In this document: piece after piece, positions 55,211-63,019 of the stretch
Position numbering within the stretch: the first letter of the stretch is position 1
Layout: the number at the start of each line of letters is the position of its first letter
Source: a bacterium A37T11
GTDB lineage: Bacteria > Bacteroidota > Bacteroidia > Sphingobacteriales > Sphingobacteriaceae
NCBI GenBank assembly: GCA_900109895.1
Contig: FOBR01000007.1
Span: 62,001-126,000 of the forward strand
Direction of reading: 5' to 3'
DNA length: 64,000 nt
Notes under the pieces: model-generated
The model's input: the letters and a program-made list of their open reading frames with translations, nothing else
Databases searched by the model: none
Told to the model about the DNA's origin: nothing
Program-made: the position numbers and the translations under genes

Positions 55211-56215
55211 TCAATGAGGCTCATACTGTATCAGCTCTTCCAAGTCAGCTGCTATTTTTTCATAAGGATATTTGTGCACCAAAAAATAATGTCCAGCATG
55301 GTCATCCGGATCCCAACTATCACTTCCGTCGGGATGGATTATAAATTTACCGGGTCCAATGACATAAAAATAAGTTTCCGGATCGCGAACTGCACAAATT
55401 ACTGCCGTGGGATCCCACGATGGACGGTTTGCTTCGCCCTTTTCCGTATAGGTGCGCAGATTATAGCGATAACCCCATGCTACCGGATTTTGGGCGGACC
55501 CTTCTGTTGCTATACGGCCTCCTGTGTAGATATGTTGCCCTATTTCAAATCCACTAAATAAAATAGGTGTAGGCCATTTTTTAAATACGTCATAGGAGGC
55601 TACCGAATCCTCCGTAACATTGAATTCTTTGCCTTGCGGAAAAGTTCCGGCCATGGCTACCCAATTTTTAACTTTAAGCTTGACGAGTGCGTCGCCAGAC
55701 AATGGTGAATACAGGTCGGCTTTAGAGCGTAAAAGTTCCCGCAAATTAGAAACAAAGCCTACGGTAACAATCGTGACACTGTGATCAGCTTGCTTTGCCA
55801 GCACTTGCCTATATATGTCAACGGCCTTTGGATATGATTTTTTGGCGAGGTCGGGAGCGAAATTGCGGACAATAGAGTCATTCCAACCATTCTTAGCTGT
55901 ACAAGCCGGAGCGCCCTTGGTTGTCATCCCAACCGGGATACCTGGCTTTTTAAAATAGGCATTGAACATTGCTATAGTTGGTGCAATGGATGGATGGGCA
56001 TCACATGCAACGGTAGCTAAAATCTTACACTCTCCTTTTGCCGCCAGGGCATGAAGTATGGCAATGGCGCCAATGTCGTCATAGTCCGGCCCCATGTCGG
56101 TGTCGAAGATTATTTTTGGATGCTGTGCATGACTCCATTGCGCTTGACTATTAATAGGCGTGATAGCTAAAATAATGACTGCAAAGAGCGTTAAATTAAA
56201 TTTTAATGGTTTCAT
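55211..56215 (-). CDS. Nucleoside hydrolase (inosine-uridine type), exported
   Basis: Protein of 334 aa with a signal peptide (about 1-25, ending NSQAQ). The Ca-binding signature IIFDTDMGPDYDDIGAIAIL (DTDxGxDxDD) lies at about residues 35-54. ATVACDAHPSIAPTI and AGTFPQGKEFNVTEDSVASYDVF are also typical. It should split ribonucleosides into base and ribose in the periplasm. The genes that would take the products further (permease, ribokinase) are present upstream only as remnants. Confidence 0.9.
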   Translation of the reverse strand: MKPLKFNLTLFAVIILAITPINSQAQWSHAQHPKIIFDTDMGPDYDDIGAIAILHALAAKGECKILATVACDAHPSIAPTIAMFNAYFKKPGIPVGMTTKGAPACTAKNGWNDSIVRNFAPDLAKKSYPKAVDIYRQVLAKQADHSVTIVTVGFVSNLRELLRSKADLYSPLSGDALVKLKVKNWVAMAGTFPQGKEFNVTEDSVASYDVFKKWPTPILFSGFEIGQHIYTGGRIATEGSAQNPVAWGYRYNLRTYTEKGEANRPSWDPTAVICAVRDPETYFYVIGPGKFIIHPDGSDSWDPDDHAGHYFLVHKYPYEKIAADLEELIQYEPH

Positions 56216-56226
56216 AATGATTTTAA

Positions 56227-56310
56227 TTAGTTGAATTTCCCCGCCGCGATCACCAGTCCCAAGCCGGCGATAAACATTACAAACATGGCGGTGATGAGGT
56301 ATCCCACCTT
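56227..56310 (-). pseudogene. C-terminal remnant of a sugar/nucleoside permease
   Basis: 27 residues on the minus strand, KVGYLITAMFVMFIAGLGLV then IAAGKFN and a stop, form a single hydrophobic helix typical of the end of a transporter. In frame upstream there is a stop codon, so nothing more remains. It sits between the ribokinase relic and nucleoside hydrolase. Confidence 0.55.
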
Positions 56311-56325
56311 TTGCTAATAGATTGC

Positions 56326-56765
56326 CTACTCCCCATATACGATTTCCCTGCGATAAGGAATTGAATACCTCGCTCCCATTCTTTTCACTGCAATTGCGGA
56401 TGCCTGGCAGGCAAATGATACCGCATCTTTTAATGTTTTTCCCTCTTCTACTGCTACTTCAAGAGCACCATTGAATACATCACCTGCTGCGGGAGCCCCC
56501 TCGTCCGCTATGATACCACCTATTTCTACGCCTTCTTCGTCGAATAATTGGGATGATTGTTTGCTGAAGATGTCATCTCCTATTTTGCCGATGAAAGCCA
56601 CATCTCCACCAAGCCTGGCAACTGCCACGGCCTGATTAGCGCCCTTACCTCCAGGATTCATAATAAGGTACCACCTAATACGGTTTCGCCTGGTTTTGGA
56701 ATATGGCTGGTCTTAACAACCATATCCATGTTCATGCTTCCTATAACAATGATCTTACTGGACAT
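56326..56765 (-). pseudogene. rbsK: Ribokinase (rbsK) relic
   Basis: Reads MSSKIIVIGSMNMDMVVKTS and IPKPGETVLGG, then a one-base frameshift near 56660-56670, then MNPGGKGANQAVAVARLGG...IGDDIFS. After EEGVEIGGIIADEG the text jumps to APAAGDVFNGALEVAVEEGK and MGARYSIPYRREI. The middle third, about 150 residues including substrate and ATP segments, is deleted. Full-length ribokinase is about 300 aa. Confidence 0.85.
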
Positions 56766-56864
56766 AAACTATTCGTACTGTTTTAGTATTTAATGATGTT
56801 TCAAATATAGGCAGATATTCTGCCAATAACTGGACTGTTGAATATCTTTCTGCTCTTGGTGTAA

Positions 56865-57420
56865 TTACCCCAACCTGCATATAGCATCGTCGTCCAGGTG
56901 TCCGAAATATTTTGCTCCACCTCCCTTAATAGAACGGAGCCTTGGTTTGGGCGTGTCCAATTCAGTTTCTTGTAAAACCTCATCCCATGTATCCACTTTC
57001 ACCGGATCGACGCCATCGAGCGATCCATTAAAAAACTCCACCACCTGCCGCAAATTAGCCATTCCATATACCTTTAATTGATTAACCATCCCAGCTTCAG
57101 GTGCATTTTGCGGAGAAACCAGCATTCCGGCAAACCCGAGTTCACTGGCATTAATCGCCATTGTCAAGGTGCCTCTGATAGTTTAATACTGTTTTCGGTT
57201 GCTTGATTTGTCCAGATGCTGCCAGGATAGCGACCGCCATGGGCAGGTCAAATCCTGAACCGGTCTTGGGCATAAATGCCGGTGAAAGATTGATAACAAT
57301 GTGTTGCCTGGGCATCCGAAGGCCCACATGCCAGATAGCCATCTCCACCCGCTTGATACTTTCTTTAACAGCGGCATCGGCCAGACCGATAAATGGTTTT
57401 AACCCAGGAAAATGCCGTCA
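56865..57420 (-). pseudogene. ComM/YifB N-terminal relic
   Basis: Two fragments in different frames: FPGLKPFIGLADAAVKESIK...LRMPRQHIVINLSPA...GFDLPMAVAILAASGQ (about 57190-57420) and ELGFAGMLVSPQNAPEAGMVNQLKVYG...VVEFFNG (56865-57167). Both match the N-terminal fold of the Mg-chelatase-like ComM/YifB protein. The segment between them and the whole AAA+ and C-terminal domains are missing. The start codon is also gone. Confidence 0.8.
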
Positions 57421-57424
57421 AGTG

Positions 57425-57843
57425 TTAAATATCTATTAAAGCTACTGCCTCAGACGGGCTAAGTAATGGTAAAAAAGAACGTTTGAAATCTTTGTCTTTC
57501 CGGGTGACAATAGCGTCAATTGTATCCAGCGAACGTGCGCTTTGATACTGAATAGCATCTTCGAAGTCGTTAAATCCGGTGACGAGGGCTTTTTGCAATA
57601 CGGGACCAGTTAGTTCTGCAACTTCTGTCATTTCCATCAGGTCCGTTAATAAAGATAATGTTTGGGCGTGCCCCAGCGTTTTGCGGAGGACATAATAAAT
57701 GTTGTTATAAGAGATGTCCGCCACATGCAATTTTACCTTTCCTTCAATGGAGGCGTCAAATAAGATAGCTGCCTGTTCAGAAATGGCTTCCGGTCACTGA
57801 GGAAGTCAATGATAATGTTCGTGTCCAGGAAATAGTTGATCAT
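57425..57843 (-). pseudogene. PIN-domain toxin (VapC-like), frameshifted
   Basis: ATG at 57843 overlaps the antitoxin stop (ATGA). It reads MINYFLDTNIIIDFLSDRKPF and then loses frame at about 57781-57784, where three A (plus strand) seem to replace four. In the other frame it continues EQAAILFDASIEGKVKL...ISYNNIYYVLRK...ALVTGFNDFEDAIQYQSA...AIVTRKDKDFK to the stop at 57425. The acidic PIN residues (DTN, DFEDAIQ, TRKDKDF) are all there apart from the frame. A single-base sequencing error in a homopolymer would also explain it. Confidence 0.8.
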
Positions 57844-58094
57844 TTGCCGTAATTATCTGTTAAGGCTGAGCCCAATTCCGTTTTATAGTCGAAATCATCC
57901 GGGAGTTTCACCGATCCCATTAATCTGCGCACTTTGGGGGACAATGTTGCCGGTCGTTCTGTGTCAGATTGGTCAGATACCAACTTCAGGTAGTTCTCCA
58001 CCAAGGAGGACAGCCTTTTTCCCTTTCCCTCGGTATATTCTTTTGAAGCATCAATTACTTTGGGATCGATGGTCAGTGTGAGCTTTGTGTTTAT
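57840..58094 (-). pseudogene. DUF6364-type antitoxin with lost start codon
   Basis: 84 codons: NTKLTLTIDPKVIDASKEYT then GKRLSSLVENYLKLVSDQ, a ribbon-helix-helix-like antitoxin, ending NYGK and TGA. At the expected start codon the sequence is ATA (58092-58094), with an in-frame TAG shortly upstream and no ATG/GTG/TTG in a plausible place. The stop overlaps the toxin ATG, the usual arrangement. ATA initiation is rare, so translation is probably lost or weak. Confidence 0.7.
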
Positions 58095-58114
58095 GATACG
58101 TATTAATATCTATA

Positions 58115-58144
58115 CAAAGATACGTGTATTTTAACAAAAACAAC
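58115..58144 (-). promoter_or_regulatory. Candidate promoter of the toxin-antitoxin pair
   Basis: TATCTTTG on the minus strand (58115-58122) is an exact -7 element. GTTG at 58141-58144 is a partial -33 with an 18-bp spacer. Confidence 0.55.
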
Positions 58145-58163
58145 GTCTGCAATGGAATAATAA

Positions 58164-59021
58164 CTATCCGGGGTTATATCTATATTCTAAATAAGTCGCA
58201 AAAAATGCCTTCATATCGTTCCAGGATGCTGTGTCGGCAGCGGCATTATAAGATATGGGAAGATTAAATTTTTTGCCCGTGGCTGTGGCTGCAGGATTGG
58301 TAAATGCATGGGTTGCGCCTGGATAGGCTTTGAATGTATAATTTGCCCCAATGGCGTCCAATTCTTTTCGGAATTGTTGCACATCTGCTTCAGGAATATT
58401 TTTATCTGCTGCGCCATGACAAATGAGAATTGGGGCGCTCAGCAGTTCCTTTTTTGCAGGTACTCCTTTTAGACCGCCGTGAAAACTAACTACGGCTTGG
58501 AGCTTATCACCTAATTTGGCTGCGTTTAATACCATGCTGCCTCCAAAACAATAACCAATAGCGGCTATCTTGGTACTGTCTACTTCCGGAAGGGATTTAA
58601 GTTGTGCCAGCGCTGCGTCAAAACGCTCTTTGGCTAGTTGCGGGTTCTGGTAGTTGGGGCCAGCCAAGGCCATGGCTTCAGTTGGGTTAGCCGCAGTTTT
58701 ACCATGACCATACATATCCACCGCAAGGGCTACATAACCCAAATCTGCCAATTGCTCTACACGGTGGCGGGTGTAATCGTCCAGTCCCCACCATTCATGG
58801 ACAACCAATACGCCCGGTTTTTTAGTGTTAGCGGTATTGTTGTGATAAGCCAGGTAACCTTGCATTGTATCACCCGCTGCGGTATATTTAATCGGTTTTT
58901 TAACCAGGGAATCTGTTCTTTCAACGGTTTCTTGTTGGCTTTCGTTTGCTTTTTTAGCTGTGTTGCCACAAGACCATGTTCCAATGGATACGATAATACT
59001 TATTAAGATCATTGCTTTCAT
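58164..59021 (-). CDS. Dienelactone-hydrolase-family lipoprotein
   Basis: 285 aa from ATG 59021 (MKAMILISIIVSIGTWSCGN). The lipobox TWSC gives a lipid-anchored protein; the longer frame to 59084 would hide the signal. Catalytic residues of the family: Glu in VVHEWWGLDDY, nucleophile Cys in IGYCFGGSMVL, Asp in HGAADKNIPE-like region and His in PGATHAFTNP. Family members hydrolyse lactones or esters. The substrate is not known. Confidence 0.88.
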   Translation of the reverse strand: MKAMILISIIVSIGTWSCGNTAKKANESQQETVERTDSLVKKPIKYTAAGDTMQGYLAYHNNTANTKKPGVLVVHEWWGLDDYTRHRVEQLADLGYVALAVDMYGHGKTAANPTEAMALAGPNYQNPQLAKERFDAALAQLKSLPEVDSTKIAAIGYCFGGSMVLNAAKLGDKLQAVVSFHGGLKGVPAKKELLSAPILICHGAADKNIPEADVQQFRKELDAIGANYTFKAYPGATHAFTNPAATATGKKFNLPISYNAAADTASWNDMKAFFATYLEYRYNPG

Positions 59022-59172
59022 GCTTATATTAAGTTTATTTACGAAGTTACTATTTTTGGGGATAATAAGCAGATTTTCGGCCATAATACATTATAATCAA
59101 CAAATGGATATGGATGTTCAACATATTTGTAAGTGTAATTGAGGGCGTCTAAAGAGAAATAAAGCCATTAAC

Positions 59173-59799
59173 TCATAGATTTTTTTGTCCAAAAACCTTA
59201 TTTAGCGCTTCCGTTCGGTTTTGAACATGCAGCCTATCATAAATATGGTGAATATGCTGGCGTACAGTGCCGGTGCTTATAAAAAGCTTTTCGGCTATTT
59301 CTTTATAAAGCAAACCTTTAGAGAGCAGCTGCAGCACTTCCATTTCGCGAGGGGATAGCGGTGAAGGGCCAGGTACATGATGAAAGGAAGAAACCACTTT
59401 GCGGGCGATGCTGATACTCATGGGCGAGCCGCCTTGGCTCAGTTCCCTAAGCCCCTCCAAAATCTTTTCTGGCGCATCATCTTTAAGTAAATAACCGTTA
59501 GCCCCGGCAGCAAGTGCTTCAAATACTTGCTCGCTGCTTTCAAAAATTGTAAACACCATAAACTGTATTTTGCTGCCCGATTCCCGTAACTTTCGGATAC
59601 AAGAAACACCATTATCGCCCGGTAGGGCAATGTCTATGATCGCAATATGAGGTGGTCTTTTGCTTAGCCCTTTAAATGCTTCCTCGGCATTTTCATAGGT
59701 GTCCAGACACTCAAATCCAGGTGTTTGTTCCAAAAGCATACGCATTCCGTCACGTATGTCGGAGATATCTTCAACGATACTTACTAGAATAGTTTCCAT
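59173..59799 (-). CDS. NarL/FixJ-family response regulator
   Basis: 208 aa. Receiver domain (1-120) with Asp in IAIIDIALPGDNGV and Lys in GYLLKDDAPEKIL. The LuxR-type HTH (about 145-205) contains PLSPREMEVLQLLSKGLLYKEIAEKLFISTGTVRQHIHHIYDRL (in parts). It lies 46 bases after the TPR kinase gene and is its likely partner. Confidence 0.94.
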   Translation of the reverse strand: METILVSIVEDISDIRDGMRMLLEQTPGFECLDTYENAEEAFKGLSKRPPHIAIIDIALPGDNGVSCIRKLRESGSKIQFMVFTIFESSEQVFEALAAGANGYLLKDDAPEKILEGLRELSQGGSPMSISIARKVVSSFHHVPGPSPLSPREMEVLQLLSKGLLYKEIAEKLFISTGTVRQHIHHIYDRLHVQNRTEALNKVFGQKNL

Positions 59800-59845
59800 G
59801 CGCTAAAATTGCCACTTATTTTTCAGGCTTGCCATATAACAAATG

Positions 59846-61801
59846 TTATAAATTGAGCGGAGCGGTAAACCTTACCACCGTACCGTTAACGTTATCAGAC
59901 TTTATGGCAAACCGCCCTTCTATTTGTGCCATGCGGTGTTTTAGGTTGTTTAATCCATTGCCAAAGCGGTGAATATTGCGCTGGTCAAACCCTTTACCAT
60001 TATCTTTAATGTTAATTTCCAGCTGAGAATTTATCGTTGCCGTAATAAAGACGTCCGTTGCCTCGGCATGCTTCAATACATTATTTATGACCTCTGCCGT
60101 AGCGAGGTAAAAATTGCGCCGGTATTGCTGACTAACGAAAATATTGGGCAAATTTTCAGGAAAATCAAAATGATAACTCATCCCCGCGTTTTCCAGCAGC
60201 TCTACCAAGTTCAAACGCATATAGGCCAGTAAGCTGTCTAAGGTGTCTTGGGAGGCGTTCAGCGTCCAGATGATCTCATTCATTTTTCGTAAAAGACCTT
60301 TTGCGGCGAGATGTAGTTTTTGGGCTATGGGGGCTGGTTCTTTCACCATCCGGCTCATGAACATAACCGAAGTGAGCCCTGAACCCATATCATCGTGTAT
60401 CTCCTGGCTTATGCGCTGTCTCTCCTGTTCCTGTCCTTCCAACTGCGCTTTAAGGCGCACATTTTCCTGCTCTGCCTGAAGGGTGGCTAACTCTTTTTGT
60501 TGCAGCTGCTGGCGGTGACGGTAATAGCGATAGCCGAAATAGAGTAACAGGGCCAGGATAAGTATGCCGGCACACGCTAATAGGAGCCCAATACGCTGGC
60601 GCAATGCAGCCTGTTTGCCTTGTGCCAGGAGTAAATCTTTTTGCAACAGCTCTTGTTTACGCTTCTGGACATCATACTTGGTTTCTAATTCCTGGATATT
60701 TTTTAACATTCCTTCATTCACTATAGCCATTTGCAGCGAATCATATGCGTTACGGAAGGATACAGATTTCTTGGAATTTCCTTTGGCAATTTGAATGTCA
60801 GACATCAGTAACAGCATCATTTTGGCGGTATTCCGCTGGTTATTTTTTAGCGCAAAGGTAATGGTCGTATCCAGCGTGGTTTGTGCGGCATCGTACTGTT
60901 GTAACCAATATAGTGCTTCAGCAATACCTTTTAAGGCCAGCGTTTCACTGGTTATGTCCTCCAATGACCTGGCTAGCGGCAGTACTTCCCGATAGATAGG
61001 TAAGTAGGCTGAGGCCTCAGAAGAACGATCATAGGTATTGGCAATGTTAATGAGTGAGGTTTCCATCAGCGCGAGGTCTCCCGCATTTTTGCTTAGGCGG
61101 TAGGCTTTTCTTAAGTAGCTGAGAGCCTCAGGACGCTGCCCGATGTTATTTAATACATTTCCCAAATTAATGCATGCCGATGATAGGGTTAAGGCATCTT
61201 GCGTTTTTTCTGCCCACGCTACAGACTGGCGTCCATAACCCAACGCTTTGTTATAACGCTCAAGGTCGCGGTACAATCCACAAATATTACCATAAATCAA
61301 TGATACTTGACTGTTGCTTCCCCATTTTTCTGCCATAGGCAAAGAGGCTAAGTAATAAGAAGCAGCCTTTTCATACTCCTGTTTATATTGGTAAAGTGAC
61401 CCTATATTTAACAGCACCTTCCAAATTTGTCCATCTAAATGGTGCTGCACGCAAGTGTCCCTGGCTTTTTGCAACAACGTTAAAGATTGATCATATTTAG
61501 CCTGCATGTTCAGGATGGCGGTATAGTTGTTTACATACCTAACAAAACCATCCGGATAGTTCAGCCTTTTGCTAAGCTTGTGCACCTGCTCATAGTAGTA
61601 GATAGCAGAATCCGGCAAGTTATTTTCATACTGTTGGCCAATTGTGATCAATGTAAGCACCTTGTTGGTATCGGCCGGCATGGTGCGGAGTTGCAAAAGC
61701 AAACTGTCACGATATAAACCCGCATCGTTTTGAGCTCGGGCGGAAAATGTCACCGAAACCAAATAAATAACCATGCGTGAAAAAACACCTGACAATCTCA
61801 T
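59846..61801 (-). CDS. TPR-containing sensor histidine kinase (HisKA_3)
   Basis: 651 aa from ATG 61801 (the TTG at 61810 is less likely), with a signal peptide ending SARAQ. About seven tetratricopeptide repeats (residues about 35-330) lie in the periplasm. One TM (LLLACAGILILALLLYFGYRYY, about 408-430) and a coiled coil (QQKELATLQAEQENVRLKAQLE) lead to the HisKA_3 box RISQEIHDDMGSGLTSVMFMSR and the ATPase EVINNVLKHAEAT and NGKGFDQ. The extracellular ligand is unknown. Confidence 0.93.
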   Translation of the reverse strand: MRLSGVFSRMVIYLVSVTFSARAQNDAGLYRDSLLLQLRTMPADTNKVLTLITIGQQYENNLPDSAIYYYEQVHKLSKRLNYPDGFVRYVNNYTAILNMQAKYDQSLTLLQKARDTCVQHHLDGQIWKVLLNIGSLYQYKQEYEKAASYYLASLPMAEKWGSNSQVSLIYGNICGLYRDLERYNKALGYGRQSVAWAEKTQDALTLSSACINLGNVLNNIGQRPEALSYLRKAYRLSKNAGDLALMETSLINIANTYDRSSEASAYLPIYREVLPLARSLEDITSETLALKGIAEALYWLQQYDAAQTTLDTTITFALKNNQRNTAKMMLLLMSDIQIAKGNSKKSVSFRNAYDSLQMAIVNEGMLKNIQELETKYDVQKRKQELLQKDLLLAQGKQAALRQRIGLLLACAGILILALLLYFGYRYYRHRQQLQQKELATLQAEQENVRLKAQLEGQEQERQRISQEIHDDMGSGLTSVMFMSRMVKEPAPIAQKLHLAAKGLLRKMNEIIWTLNASQDTLDSLLAYMRLNLVELLENAGMSYHFDFPENLPNIFVSQQYRRNFYLATAEVINNVLKHAEATDVFITATINSQLEINIKDNGKGFDQRNIHRFGNGLNNLKHRMAQIEGRFAIKSDNVNGTVVRFTAPLNL

Positions 61802-61889
61802 GACTGTCAAATATAAACAATCCCTTGAATTTTGTTAATACAATTGCAATTTGTACTAAGAAAGCAAAAGTATCTGTTTAGTAGGGGTA

Positions 61890-62711
61890 TTAAAAGGTAA
61901 TATTATCCGGATCAGAACCCAGCCGCAGATTTTTATTCAGTGCCGTGATCTTTTTTAGGTCCTCTTCGCCCAAGTTTACGTTGAGTGCTTCTAGATTTTC
62001 TTCCTGGCGTTGGCGGTGTACGGATTTAGGGATCACCACCAAACCGCGCTGTATATTCCATCCCAATACAATCTGGGCGGGCGTTTTAGCATATTTTTTG
62101 GCCAATTCCACAATGACTGGGTTAACCAGCACATCTGATTTGCCCGCACCTAATGGGCCCCAAGCCTCCGGAACAATTCCTTTAGACAAGCAATAGTCAA
62201 CCAGCTCCTGTTGGGCCAGATACGGATAACATTCTATTTGGTTAACCACTGGTACTGTACCTGTTTCCTTTAACAGATCTTCCAGATGGTGGATGTTGTA
62301 GTTGCTCACCCCGATCGCTTTTGCGAGGCCTTCCCTATAAACCTTTTCCATCGCTTTCCAGATGGTCACGTACGTTTCTTTTACAGGCCAGTGCACCAAA
62401 TATAAGTCTACATAATCGGTGCCCAGCTTTTTTAGGCTTAACTTTATTGCTTCTTCAACTGTACCCTTCCGCTGGTCATCATTCCAAAGTTTGGTGGTTA
62501 AGAAAATTTCTTCCCGCGGAACCCCCGAATCCAGGATGGCTTTACCTACAGACTCTTCATTGCCATAGATCATGGCCGTATCAATGTGGCGATACCCTAC
62601 TGAAAGGGCTGATTTGACCGTGTCATAGGCAATAGCTGCATCCTCTACCCGAAATACCCCTATACCCACCGATGGAATGCTTAATCCACTATTTAACTTA
62701 TAAGCTTTCAT
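61890..62711 (-). CDS. Aldo/keto reductase
   Basis: NADPH-dependent (alpha/beta)8-barrel reductase of 273 aa. Catalytic tetrad: Asp and Tyr in HIDTAMIYGNEESVG, Lys in FLTTKLWN and His in YLVHWPVK. GVSNYNIHHLEDLL and VIPKSVHRQRQEENLEAL are the NADPH-site motifs. Similar to 2,5-diketo-D-gluconate reductase-type AKRs (AKR5), substrate broad or unknown. It is divergent from the DUF4143 ATPase. Confidence 0.93.
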   Translation of the reverse strand: MKAYKLNSGLSIPSVGIGVFRVEDAAIAYDTVKSALSVGYRHIDTAMIYGNEESVGKAILDSGVPREEIFLTTKLWNDDQRKGTVEEAIKLSLKKLGTDYVDLYLVHWPVKETYVTIWKAMEKVYREGLAKAIGVSNYNIHHLEDLLKETGTVPVVNQIECYPYLAQQELVDYCLSKGIVPEAWGPLGAGKSDVLVNPVIVELAKKYAKTPAQIVLGWNIQRGLVVIPKSVHRQRQEENLEALNVNLGEEDLKKITALNKNLRLGSDPDNITF

Positions 62712-62892
62712 ATTTTTTTTATTAAACTAAACCCACAAAACAGTAACATTTTCTCCAGCAGAATGTTTGCCATGCTGGCCATGAAGCATACGGTGATCCT
62801 CAATCAGCTACTTTAGCTACTATTTCCTCGGATCGGCGCATCTTAGTTTTAAAAGTATACTATTTTTTTAAAAATTGGTTAAGCTCACATAT

Positions 62893-62932
62893 AAGTGCCA
62901 ATTATGTGATATTTTACACATTTAGGGCACTT
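62893..62932. promoter_or_regulatory. Palindrome 1 upstream of the DUF4143 ATPase
   Basis: AAGTGCC (62893-62899) and GGCACTT (62926-62932) enclose ATTATGTG-ATATTTTA-CACATTTA, an imperfect dyad with inner core TGTG-N8-CACA. It ends 20 bases before a perfect -7 element TATCTTTG (62952-62959), so it would cover the -33 region. Confidence 0.7.
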
Positions 62933-62951
62933 AATATTGGAAAAATCTTCC

Positions 62952-62959
62952 TATCTTTG
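62952..62959 (+). promoter_or_regulatory. -7 promoter element of the DUF4143 ATPase
   Basis: TATCTTTG, an exact match to TAnnTTTG, located 68 bases before the start codon. The -33 position reads ACTT and lies within palindrome 1, so the -33 match is poor. The promoter may need an activator. Confidence 0.6.
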
Positions 62960-62970
62960 TCCGAATTAAC

Positions 62971-63004
62971 TGCCAAAAATGTGAAATAAAACACATTTTT
63001 GGCA
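62971..63004. promoter_or_regulatory. Palindrome 2 upstream of the DUF4143 ATPase
   Basis: TGCCAAAAATGTG (62971-62983), 8-base centre AAATAAAA, CACATTTTTGGCA (62992-63004): a perfect 13-bp inverted repeat sharing the TGTG-N8-CACA core with palindrome 1. A further half site TTGCCAAAA lies at 63012-63020, touching the start codon. Located downstream of the likely transcription start. Confidence 0.75.
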
Positions 63005-63019
63005 TCTATTATTGCCAAA

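Noticed and set aside
57836-58081. 81-aa plus-strand ORF over the antitoxin
   Set aside because: It is the complement of the DUF6364-like antitoxin, whose minus-strand translation gives a recognisable protein.
52871-58163. Defined genomic island with attL/attR
   Set aside because: The tRNA and recombinase relic are clear, but I found no second copy of the tRNA-Val 3' end in the window, so the boundaries cannot be stated.
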